Both the position numbers and the translations under genes were made by a program. Shown piece after piece: positions 1-7,665 of a stretch of DNA of 64,000 nucleotides; positions within the stretch are counted from its first letter, which is position 1; each line of letters begins with the position of its first letter. The stretch spans positions 62,001 through 126,000 of the forward strand of contig CANRMP010000001.1 of the NCBI GenBank assembly GCA_947631765.1, read 5' to 3'. Origin of the DNA: an uncultured Clostridia bacterium (GTDB taxonomy: Bacteria; Bacillota; Clostridia; Oscillospirales; CAG-272). The notes beneath the pieces were generated by a model, which did no database searches, was not told the origin of the DNA, and worked only from the letters and a program-made list of their open reading frames with translations.

Positions 1-851
1 TTGTAAATCGCGGGTACGGTGAGATGAAAAAGCTTGTGGATTACCTTGCCGAAAATTCCGAAAGCATCGTCGGCTCTGTTACGAAAACGGGTGAAAAAAT
101 TATAAATAAATTCCGCTTCGGCTCGGATATAGACGTGGAATATATAAACGGAATGGCAAAAAACGTGCTTGAGGACGCGGCGTCCTCGCTCTCCTCAAAG
201 CTTACCTCGGGGCTTGCAGCCTTTTTTATGATGCTACCCGAAATAATATTCGTAACGGTAATATTCATAATGGCGTCCTTTTATATCAGCGCGGATTTCG
301 AAAGAGTCAACAAATATATTTCCTCGTTTTTTCCGGCAAGATTTGCGCGCAGATTTTCAAACTTTAAAAATAAAATATTAAGCACGGCGGCAAAGTATTT
401 TCGCGCCTATCTTATACTGCTCGGCATAACCTTTACCGAGCTGCTCATTTCCTTTCTTATACTCAAAATCGACTACGCGCTATTGCTTGCCGCAATTATC
501 GCCCTGCTTGACATTCTGCCGGCAATAGGAGTCGGCACCGTGCTTATCCCGTGGGCTGTGATACTTATGTTCAAGGGTGATATGAAAATGGCGATAGCGC
601 TTATTGTGGTATACGTTATTATAACGGTAATAAGACAGGCGGCGGAAAGCTTTGTGCTGGGTGCGCAGCTCGGTCTTCCTGCGCTTGCAACATTGTTTGC
701 GGTTTATGTCGGACTGAAAATTGCCGGAATACTCGGCATGATAATAGCGCCTTTGGCGGCGCTTCTTGTCAAAAACGCTGTGAATGTATATCTTAATGCA
801 AAAAAGGTGTCCGACCCCGCCGATATACAAAGTGAGGCGAAAAAAGAGTGA
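1..851 (+). CDS. AI-2E family / YtvI-like permease, 5' truncated
   Basis: C-terminal part of a polytopic membrane protein of the AI-2E transporter family, closest in feel to the sporulation protein YtvI. The frame stays open to the window edge (from base 3), so the ATG at 24 is probably internal: 275 residues follow it, against about 350-380 for the family. An amphipathic stretch comes first, then six to seven hydrophobic segments, including the family-typical run around LLAAIIALLDILPAIGVGT and the late segment LPALATLFAVYVGLKIAGIL. These proteins are proposed to export small molecules; YtvI itself has no settled substrate. A sigma-A promoter for the next gene starts 39 bases after the stop. 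Confidence 0.8.
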   Translation, partial: VNRGYGEMKKLVDYLAENSESIVGSVTKTGEKIINKFRFGSDIDVEYINGMAKNVLEDAASSLSSKLTSGLAAFFMMLPEIIFVTVIFIMASFYISADFERVNKYISSFFPARFARRFSNFKNKILSTAAKYFRAYLILLGITFTELLISFLILKIDYALLLAAIIALLDILPAIGVGTVLIPWAVILMFKGDMKMAIALIVVYVIITVIRQAAESFVLGAQLGLPALATLFAVYVGLKIAGILGMIIAPLAALLVKNAVNVYLNAKKVSDPADIQSEAKKE

Positions 852-889
852 GCCAAACAGGAAATAACTGAAATTAAACTAATTAGTGC

Positions 890-918
890 TTGACAATGGT
901 ACTTTTATGTGCTATACT
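890..918 (+). promoter_or_regulatory. sigma-A promoter for the ABC exporter pair
   Basis: TTGACA at 890-895 and TATACT at 913-918 with a 17-base spacer, near-consensus. Transcription would start around 925 and give a leader of about 60 bases ahead of the first ABC gene. Confidence 0.85.
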
Positions 919-984
919 GGCGACTGCAAACCCAAAAACAACGCAAAACCACTTATTTTTTAAAGAAAGGAGCATTATGGAAAA

Positions 985-2865
985 TTGAAAAATCAACAAA
1001 AAAACAAAAAGCGTGAAGAAAAGCAAAAGGGCCTAAGTATCAGGCGAACGCTGTCAAACAATTTATTTGTGCTCGGAATTATTCAGAAAACCGCGCCCTT
1101 CTACCTTGTTACATATTTTTTGTGGTCGGTTCTCGGTGGACTGTCAAATTTCTTCAGTTCCACATATCTGCTGCGCTACAGCATAAATTCCTATCAAAGC
1201 GGGAAGGGTATAACGCATGTACTTTTGTTTGTCGGCATTGTTACGTCGGAGATTTTTATTTTTTATGCCGCTGTCAATTTTTTAAACTTTTTGCTCTATC
1301 CGCGCTACAGAAGAAGAATCGTAGCCAAAATCGAAAAACTGCTTTTTAACAAGGCAAAGGACGTGGAGCTTTCCTGCTATGAGGATCCGACCTTTTACGA
1401 CAAGTACGTTCGCTCGATGACCGACTGCTACGGCAAGTGCATGAACACGGTGTATAACGTCGACAGCTTTGTGTGGTCGCTTACCACCATTACGGCAAAC
1501 GGCATAATGCTCTTTGTCATAGATCCGCTGCTTATTGTGTTCGCACTCTTTCCCTTGCTTTTGGGACTGGTCGAGAAAAAGCGGAACACGGTGTTGCACG
1601 ATTTCGACTGCAAGAGAAACCCTATAGACCGCAAGATAGGCTACGTTCAGCGTACCTTCTATCTTGGGGAATACGCCAAGGAAATGCGGCTCGGCTCAAT
1701 GTACAAAAATATGTTCGGGCAACAAAAGGAAGGCTGGCTGGCGTATAAAAAGCTAATTGCCGATTACGGCTTTCCCAAAGCGGCACTGAAATTCATAATC
1801 AATTTCGGGCGAGACGGGGTTGTGGTGCTCGGCGCCATGCTTTACGCCACCTTCCGCACTCTTGTCACAAAGGATATGATGCTCGGAGACTGCATTGTCG
1901 TTCTGACCTCAATCGCCGCGCTTTCAAACATCATTACGGGACTTGTAACCGATATCACGGATTTTTACAAAAATGCGCTTTATATCGAGGATATGAGATA
2001 TTTTCTTGACTATGAGCCGAAAATCGTCGGAAAGGGAGAAAAGGTACCAAGGAAGGGAAAAATTCACTTTGAAAAGGTCGGATTTTCTTATACGGGTGCC
2101 GCAGCCCCCTCTCTTACCGATATCACCTTTGATGTAAATCCCGGGGAAAAGATAGCCCTTGTGGGCAAAAACGGTTCGGGAAAAAGCACGCTTGTAAAGC
2201 TGATGCTCAGACTTTACGACCCCACCGAGGGAGAAATATCCTGCGGGGGAAGGCCTGTGTCGGAGCTTGATTTGAAGGAATACAGAGAGCGCTTTGCGGT
2301 GGTCTTTCAGGACTTCAAGCTCTTTTCGATGTCCGTGGCGGAAAACGTGCTTATGCGCCCGCTTGACGGCACGGAAAGCGAAAGAGAGCTTGTAAAAAGA
2401 GCGCTTATGCTGAGCGGCGGATATGAGAGAGTCGAAAAGATGCCAAAGGGTATTGATACAACCCTGACAAGGGAATTTGACGACGAGGGAGTGAATCTCT
2501 CGGGCGGCGAAGGACAGAAGGTGGCGCTGGCGAGGATCTTCGCAAAGCCGTCGGAAATAGTGATCGTCGACGAGCCGTCGGCGGCTCTTGACCCGATAGC
2601 AGAGTACAAGCTTTTTGAAAACCTGCTTTTGGAGTGCAAGGATAAGAGCATGATTTTCATCTCCCACCGCCTTTCCTCAGCGGTACTTGCCGATAAGGTT
2701 ATATACCTTGAGGACGGTCACCTCACCGAGATGGGAAGCCACTCGGAGCTTATGAAAAAGGGCGGCGCCTACGCCACTCTCTTTTCAAAGCAAGCGGAAA
2801 ATTATCTTGAGGACTCCGACGCCGAGGGCAACTCTTTACTCTATGAGAAAGGAGGAAGCATATGA
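985..2865 (+). CDS. ABC exporter half-transporter (membrane + ATPase), first subunit
   Basis: ABC exporter subunit, 626 residues: a basic cytosolic N-terminus, a six-helix transmembrane domain to about residue 330, then an ATPase domain. Walker A GKNGSGKS lies near residue 394, followed by signature LSGGEGQ, Walker B IVIVDEPSAAL with its catalytic glutamate, and H-loop SHRLS. Its stop overlaps the next start by four bases, so the two probably form a heterodimer exporting a peptide, lipid or drug; the substrate cannot be read from sequence. The start is odd: the frame opens with TTG at 985, 12 bases after the AAAGGAG site (966-972). An ATG at 977 sits nearer that site but reads ATG-GAA-AAT-TGA and stops. 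One extra A would join that ATG to the gene. Confidence 0.9.
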   Translation: MKNQQKNKKREEKQKGLSIRRTLSNNLFVLGIIQKTAPFYLVTYFLWSVLGGLSNFFSSTYLLRYSINSYQSGKGITHVLLFVGIVTSEIFIFYAAVNFLNFLLYPRYRRRIVAKIEKLLFNKAKDVELSCYEDPTFYDKYVRSMTDCYGKCMNTVYNVDSFVWSLTTITANGIMLFVIDPLLIVFALFPLLLGLVEKKRNTVLHDFDCKRNPIDRKIGYVQRTFYLGEYAKEMRLGSMYKNMFGQQKEGWLAYKKLIADYGFPKAALKFIINFGRDGVVVLGAMLYATFRTLVTKDMMLGDCIVVLTSIAALSNIITGLVTDITDFYKNALYIEDMRYFLDYEPKIVGKGEKVPRKGKIHFEKVGFSYTGAAAPSLTDITFDVNPGEKIALVGKNGSGKSTLVKLMLRLYDPTEGEISCGGRPVSELDLKEYRERFAVVFQDFKLFSMSVAENVLMRPLDGTESERELVKRALMLSGGYERVEKMPKGIDTTLTREFDDEGVNLSGGEGQKVALARIFAKPSEIVIVDEPSAALDPIAEYKLFENLLLECKDKSMIFISHRLSSAVLADKVIYLEDGHLTEMGSHSELMKKGGAYATLFSKQAENYLEDSDAEGNSLLYEKGGSI

Positions 2866-4700
2866 GAAAAAATAAGGAGAAGAAAAAAGAAGCAAAGATA
2901 AAACAAAAGCCGACAAAAATATTAAAAAATGTCTGGCTTATGATTAAAACGGTCACAAAATATCTGCCTCAATACCCGTTTGTCATGATATCCGAGGGAG
3001 TTATATGGGGGCTTCTCAACGCGGCGAGCACTCTTTTTACAATCGAGCTTTTCAACCGCCTTGACAGAAGCGAAGTTACTTTTTCCGAAATTGCGATACT
3101 TATAGGGATAATGGCGCTTTTCTATATCGGGGCGTACATATTCGACGGCTGGTACTGGGACTATTACAATACGACCCTTTTTCAAAAGCTACAGTACAAT
3201 ATGCAAAAGGACCTTTATGAAAAGGCGCTTTCGCTTGACCTTGAGTGCTACGACGACCCCAAATTTTTCAACGACTACCTTTTTGCCATGGACCAGGCAA
3301 GGGACAGGGCATGGGAGGTGACCGAAAACATCGGAAAGGTCATAAACCGCGCGGTGGCGCTCTTTGCGATAATGGGCGTGATACTGAGCATAAGTCCGAT
3401 TATCGCCGCTATTATTTTTGTTTTCTGCGTGCTTGAAATCGTCATAAGGCAGGTCTCATTTAAGCTCGGCTACAAGATGCAAGTCGAGCAGGTTCCGATG
3501 CACCGAAGGGCGTCATACGTTAACCGACAGTTTCATCTCTCGGACGGAGCCAAGGAAATAAGGGTGAGCGACGCTTCGCAAAACCTTACCGGAATTTACG
3601 ACGACGTCACAAAGGAAATACTTGACAGCGATATTAAGTATGGAAAAAAGCTTTTCCCCGTCGACTTTTTATGGAATGCTCTTGATACGCTTATTCCTGC
3701 GGTTCTGATGTTCGTTTCCTTCATCTTTCTTTCACAGGGCAAGCTTCAGCTCGGCGGATTTGCGGCGGCGGTTACCTCAACCTGGAATGCAAGCTGGGCA
3801 CTTTCCAACCTTTTTGAAAGGATTCAAAAGTTTTCAGAGCAGTCGCTCTATATCGAAAAATACCTCACGTTTCTCGACAGAAAGCCCACGATTATCGGAG
3901 GAGACCTGATACCCGGTGATTTTGAAAGTCTTGAATTTAAGGACGTATCCTTTTCTTACCCCTTCGGGGAAAAGAACGAGGTGCTTTCAAATATCAACTT
4001 TGTTGTAAAAAGGGGAGAGAAGGTTGCCCTTGTCGGGTATAACGGCGCGGGAAAGACCACATTTACAAAGCTTGTTATGCGGCTTTACGACGTGACAAAG
4101 GGCGAGATACTCTATAACGGAGTCAATATTAAAAGACTTGACCTTGCCTCTTACAGAGAGAAAATAGGAACCGTTTTTCAGGATTTCAAAATCTTTTCCG
4201 CCTCTATTGCGGAAAACGTAATGAACGGTCCGTATGACCCCGAAAGGGATAGGGAAAGGGTGCAAAGCGCGCTTAAAAAGGCAACCTTTGAGACCGAGCT
4301 TGATAAGCTCCCGCGCGGTATCGACACTCCGCTCACCAAGGAATTTTATGACGAGGGAGTGAACCTTTCTGGAGGAGAGGCGCAAAAGGTCGCCATAGCC
4401 CGCATATTTGTCAAGGATTACGGACTTATAATTATGGACGAGCCGTCCTCAGCCCTTGACCCTGCCGCCGAGTACGAACTCAATCACACCATTTTGAGCG
4501 GCGCCGCACAGGATGACAGAACGGTGATATTTATCTCTCACAGGCTTTCTACCACAAGAATGGCGGACAAGATTTACATGTTCGACATGGGCAGAATAAT
4601 CGAGTCGGGAAGCCATGACGAGCTTATGGCAAAGGAGGGAAAGTACGCCGAAATGTTCACTCTCCAGGCAAAAAAGTACCGTGAAAAACAGGGCAAATGA
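2862..4700 (+). CDS. ABC exporter half-transporter (membrane + ATPase), second subunit
   Basis: Second ABC half-transporter, 612 residues, starting on the ATGA overlap with its partner's stop, which implies translational coupling. A lysine-rich N-terminus of about 25 residues precedes six membrane helices. The ATPase domain has Walker A GYNGAGKT near residue 392, Q-loop VFQDFK, signature LSGGEAQ, Walker B LIIMDEPSSAL and H-loop SHRLS. Both subunits keep the catalytic glutamate, so neither site looks degenerate as it does in many heterodimeric exporters. The two proteins share layout but are clearly diverged. No regulator or peptide substrate gene lies beside them. Confidence 0.9.
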   Translation: MRKNKEKKKEAKIKQKPTKILKNVWLMIKTVTKYLPQYPFVMISEGVIWGLLNAASTLFTIELFNRLDRSEVTFSEIAILIGIMALFYIGAYIFDGWYWDYYNTTLFQKLQYNMQKDLYEKALSLDLECYDDPKFFNDYLFAMDQARDRAWEVTENIGKVINRAVALFAIMGVILSISPIIAAIIFVFCVLEIVIRQVSFKLGYKMQVEQVPMHRRASYVNRQFHLSDGAKEIRVSDASQNLTGIYDDVTKEILDSDIKYGKKLFPVDFLWNALDTLIPAVLMFVSFIFLSQGKLQLGGFAAAVTSTWNASWALSNLFERIQKFSEQSLYIEKYLTFLDRKPTIIGGDLIPGDFESLEFKDVSFSYPFGEKNEVLSNINFVVKRGEKVALVGYNGAGKTTFTKLVMRLYDVTKGEILYNGVNIKRLDLASYREKIGTVFQDFKIFSASIAENVMNGPYDPERDRERVQSALKKATFETELDKLPRGIDTPLTKEFYDEGVNLSGGEAQKVAIARIFVKDYGLIIMDEPSSALDPAAEYELNHTILSGAAQDDRTVIFISHRLSTTRMADKIYMFDMGRIIESGSHDELMAKEGKYAEMFTLQAKKYREKQGK

Positions 4701-4802
4701 GTATAATAAAAACAAAATCGCGGGAGTTGCCTCCTGCGATATACCTGAAGTTAATATAAAAATAAGTGAATGACAAAATATTTGCTTGTTAAAGGTTTGA
4801 AG

Positions 4803-4843
4803 AACCCGCAAAAGAAAAATCCTTTGCGGGTTTGAATTTTTTT
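4803..4843 (+). terminator. intrinsic terminator between convergent ABC and MATE genes
   Basis: Stem AACCCGCAAAAG (4803-4814) and CTTTTGCGGGTT-like partner (4821-4833, one mismatch) with a 6-base loop, followed by GAATTTTTTT. It ends the ABC operon and may also serve the MATE gene arriving from the other strand. A second hairpin at 4717-4740 (ATCGCGGGAG/CTCCTGCGAT) has no T-tract. Confidence 0.75.
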
Positions 4844-4848
4844 AATTT

Positions 4849-6192
4849 TTAAAGCTTTCGGTAGACGCTCATCCACATTGTAATAAAGCAGGCAAGCCCG
4901 CCGACGGCGTTTGAAATGGGCTCTGCAAGGAACACGCCGTTGACTCCGAGCCCTATGTAGGGAAGAAGCAGAGTGAGCGGAACGACAATGATAACCTTTC
5001 GAAAAAGCGAGAAAAAGACTGCGTTTTTTGCCCGCCCGAGCGACTGAAAGACCATCTGCCCCGAAAATTGGAACGCCATGAAGAAAAAGCCGAAGAAATA
5101 GACGTTAAGCATTTTCGCGCCGGTGCTTATAATTGCGGAGTCGTTTGTAAACACCCTCATAATAAAGGTCGGCACAAGCATTATAACAAGCCATGCTGTA
5201 AGAGTGTAGGCGACTCCGAGAATCGAGGTAAAGCGAATGCCCTGCTTTACGCGTTTGTTTTCTCCCGCGCCGTAGTTGTATCCGAGCACAGGCTGAGCGC
5301 CGCTCGTTATTCCCGAAACGGGCATTGAAAGCACCTCTCTTACCGAATTCAGCACCGTGAAAATCCCGACGTAAAGGTCGCCTCCGTAAAACTGGAGACG
5401 GTTGTTGCAGACAATCTGCACAAGGCTGTTCGTCCCCTGAACCACAAAGCCCGAAATGCCGAGAGTGACAATGCGTTTTGTTCGCGCCGGGTCTATTCTT
5501 ATTTTGTCGGGTGTAAGGCGTATTATTGCCCTTTTGCCGCTGATAAATTTAAGCACCCAGACAGCCGAAACACCCTGACTTATCACAGTGGCAAGCGCCG
5601 CTCCCGAAACTCCCATATCAAACAGAAAAATAAAGAGAGGGTCAAGGGCGATGTTTATAACCGCTCCTATAACAGTTGTAAGCATTCCGACCCTCGGAAA
5701 GCCCTGTGCGTTTATTAAGCCGTTCATTCCCGTGCTTATCATTGAAAAGGCGGTTCCGAAAAGGTAGATTTTAAGATATTTGTCGGCATAAACGTAGGAA
5801 TTTTCGCTCGCTCCGAAGAGAAAGAGAATGGGACGGCGGAAAAGGTAGCATACGCCGAAAAGTACAACCGAGGATACCAAAAGAAGCGCGAAGACGTTTC
5901 CCATTATTCTGCCCGCTTCGTCCTCCTCGTGCTTTCCCCTTGAAATTGAAAAAAGCACGTTTCCACCTGTGCCGAAAAGGCTTGTGAAGGCGGCAATGAG
6001 CACGATTACGGGAAAGGTGATGCCAAGTCCGGTGAGGGCGATATCACCTATATCCCGCAGATGCCCGATATAGATTCGGTCAACGATATTGTAAAGAAGC
6101 TGAACGATTTGCGCCAGCGTCAGCGGTATCGCCTGGGCGATTATAAGCCGCTTTATCGATCCTTTTGAAAAATCATTGCTTTGTGTAGTCAT
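4849..6192 (-). CDS. MATE family multidrug/cation antiporter
   Basis: MATE-family efflux protein of 447 residues with the expected twelve hydrophobic segments in two related halves. The N-terminal half has the family-like sequence PLTLAQIVQLLYNIVDRIYIGHL, and a matching segment (SGFVVQGTNSLVQIVCNN) opens the second half. Members exchange cations for Na+ or H+ and exclude drugs or metabolites; the substrate here is unknown. The gene stands alone, converges on the ABC operon, and starts with ATG at 6192, which is followed upstream by about 135 bases and then tRNA-Lys on the same strand. Confidence 0.9.
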   Translation of the reverse strand: MTTQSNDFSKGSIKRLIIAQAIPLTLAQIVQLLYNIVDRIYIGHLRDIGDIALTGLGITFPVIVLIAAFTSLFGTGGNVLFSISRGKHEEDEAGRIMGNVFALLLVSSVVLFGVCYLFRRPILFLFGASENSYVYADKYLKIYLFGTAFSMISTGMNGLINAQGFPRVGMLTTVIGAVINIALDPLFIFLFDMGVSGAALATVISQGVSAVWVLKFISGKRAIIRLTPDKIRIDPARTKRIVTLGISGFVVQGTNSLVQIVCNNRLQFYGGDLYVGIFTVLNSVREVLSMPVSGITSGAQPVLGYNYGAGENKRVKQGIRFTSILGVAYTLTAWLVIMLVPTFIMRVFTNDSAIISTGAKMLNVYFFGFFFMAFQFSGQMVFQSLGRAKNAVFFSLFRKVIIVVPLTLLLPYIGLGVNGVFLAEPISNAVGGLACFITMWMSVYRKL

Positions 6193-6328
6193 GGTCTGAT
6201 GCAGTCAAAAAGCTTTGACGCCTTACCTTTGTGTTTTTGTTTTATAAGAGGGCTGCCCTTGAAACTCTCGGTCAAAAGTACGAATAAGTGAAAAATCGAC
6301 AAGACCTTTTATGAGCCTTGTCGATTTT

Positions 6329-6404
6329 TGGTGCTCCTGTGGAGATTCGAACTCCAGACCCTTTGATTAAAAGTCAAATGCTCTACCTGCTGAGCTACAG
6401 GGGC
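6329..6404 (-). tRNA. tRNA-Lys (anticodon UUU)
   Basis: Cloverleaf on the minus strand: acceptor GCCCCUG, D-arm GCUC/GAGC, anticodon stem UUUGA/UCAAA around loop CUUUUAA (anticodon UUU), T-arm UGGAG/CUCCA with UUCGAAU, discriminator A and encoded CCA (6329-6331). The acceptor 3' strand is CAGGAGC, which leaves C3 opposite A70, the only mismatch in the arm. Confidence 0.93.
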
Positions 6405-6495
6405 AGGGCGCCGTATTGCCGTATTATTTACACAGCGCCTATTATAATATCATATCGAACTCCTTTTGTCAATGACTTTTTTTAAAAAATTTCTT

Positions 6496-6508
6496 TTTAT
6501 TTACCGAA
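6496..6508. repeat. left copy of 13-bp direct repeat flanking the IS30 element
   Basis: TTTATTTACCGAA, identical to 7646-7658 on the other side of the insertion sequence. Read as the target-site duplication. Confidence 0.7.
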
Positions 6509-7645
6509 TTTAAATTGCAATATCAAATAGGACAGTTATGAAAAAAGAATCAGCTGAGCGGTAATTGAAGATTTTACGGGGTAAATGGTTGATCCAGTGT
6601 TCAACGAAAGCGACCTGTTCATCGGTAATAAGATCAAAAGATTTTCCTTTAGGGAAGAAGCGGCGGACAAGAGAATTTTGCTTTTCATTAGTACCTCTTT
6701 CGAAAGAGGAATAAGGATGCGCATAGTATACCTTTGTAGATTTGGGCAGGTACCTGCCCAAATCTACAAATTCGCTGCCGTTGTCGCTTGTGACCGATTT
6801 GAAAACAGATTCAAAGCTTTCACCGTAGCATTTTGCAATTTTTTCAAGACCAAGACGTACAGCTTCACTGGTTCGGGACGGAATTTTCACAAGATGACGT
6901 TTACGAGTCATCCGTTCGTCAAGTGACAGCAATACTGCTGAAGAATCCTTTTTACCTACGATGGTATCTATCTCCCAGTGTCCGAACGTGGTGCGGCTGT
7001 TGATTTCCTCTGGTCTTTCCTCTATACTCGTACCAAAAATCCTTTTGTTTTGTTTAGCCTTTTGGACTTTTCCGGTCTTTCGCTTTACCTTCAGTAAAAG
7101 GTCTATGTTCCTGACTTTCAGAAGACATTGGTCGATGTAGTTGTACAGCGTCTTAGTACATACCATCTTTTCAAACTTCCCGCTCAACTTTGCTTGTCCA
7201 CAGACCGCATCTGGCGACAACTTATCTTCTAAAATTCGTTTTTGCGCATATTGGATAAAGTCAAGGCACCCCATGAGTTTCAAAGGCGGGCGGCTATTCT
7301 TCCTATTCTCTTCATACACTCGCTGTCCGGCATCCCAAAAGTATTTGTGATATGAACGCAATTCGCTGTCCAACTGCTCTACCGTACCTCGAGCAAGTTC
7401 ATGGTACAGGGTGGAACGTGAAATACCCACCTCTCTTGCGATTCGCGCCTTTGGCAGTCCTTGTCGCAGCAATATTTCGATTTGCGCCCGTTTTTCTCTC
7501 GTTAGGTGTTGGAATTTGCGTCCCTTTGTGGTATACTGTTGTTGAGTCATAGCGGACCTCCGTGGTTTTTTGGTTTGGTCAATTTCAATTATACCACGTC
7601 TGCTATGACTCTTTCTATCTGTCCTATTTCATTTTACAATGAACC
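6509..7645. mobile_element. IS30-family insertion sequence, complete
   Basis: About 1.14 kb with imperfect terminal inverted repeats: ATTGCAATATCAAATAGGACAG from 6514 at the left, and on the opposite strand ATTGTAAAATGAAATAGGACAG ending near 7640 at the right, 19 of 22 identical. A single intact transposase gene fills it on the minus strand and its last codons run into the left repeat. The exact outer ends are set from the 13-bp flanking direct repeats. It lies 20 bases behind the clpC stop, between clpC and tRNA-Lys, and so probably split clpC from its original terminator. Confidence 0.88.
6510..7550 (-). CDS. IS30-family transposase
   Basis: Transposase of 346 residues. The N-terminus (about 1-60) is an IS30-type helix-turn-helix: LTREKRAQIEILLRQGLPK followed by IAREVGISRSTLYHEL. 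The DDE catalytic core shows the first Asp in HWEIDTIVG, the second in SDNGSEF and the Glu in GTNEKQNSLVRRFFPKG, all in expected spacing. No stop or shift breaks the frame, so the enzyme may be active. The C-terminal end is hydrophobic (FFITVLFDIAI) because it is encoded within the terminal inverted repeat. The start is preceded by AGGTCCGCT, a modest ribosome site. Confidence 0.95.
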   Translation of the reverse strand: MTQQQYTTKGRKFQHLTREKRAQIEILLRQGLPKARIAREVGISRSTLYHELARGTVEQLDSELRSYHKYFWDAGQRVYEENRKNSRPPLKLMGCLDFIQYAQKRILEDKLSPDAVCGQAKLSGKFEKMVCTKTLYNYIDQCLLKVRNIDLLLKVKRKTGKVQKAKQNKRIFGTSIEERPEEINSRTTFGHWEIDTIVGKKDSSAVLLSLDERMTRKRHLVKIPSRTSEAVRLGLEKIAKCYGESFESVFKSVTSDNGSEFVDLGRYLPKSTKVYYAHPYSSFERGTNEKQNSLVRRFFPKGKSFDLITDEQVAFVEHWINHLPRKIFNYRSADSFFITVLFDIAI

Positions 7646-7658
7646 TTTATTTACCGAA
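7646..7658. repeat. right copy of 13-bp direct repeat flanking the IS30 element
   Basis: TTTATTTACCGAA, the partner of 6496-6508. The clpC stop codon (7666-7668) lies just beyond it, so clpC itself was not disrupted. Confidence 0.7.
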
Positions 7659-7665
7659 ATATTTG

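Noticed and set aside
1924..2667. 247-codon frame antisense to the first ABC gene
   Set aside because: It overlaps the conserved ATPase motifs on the other strand and has no start signals.
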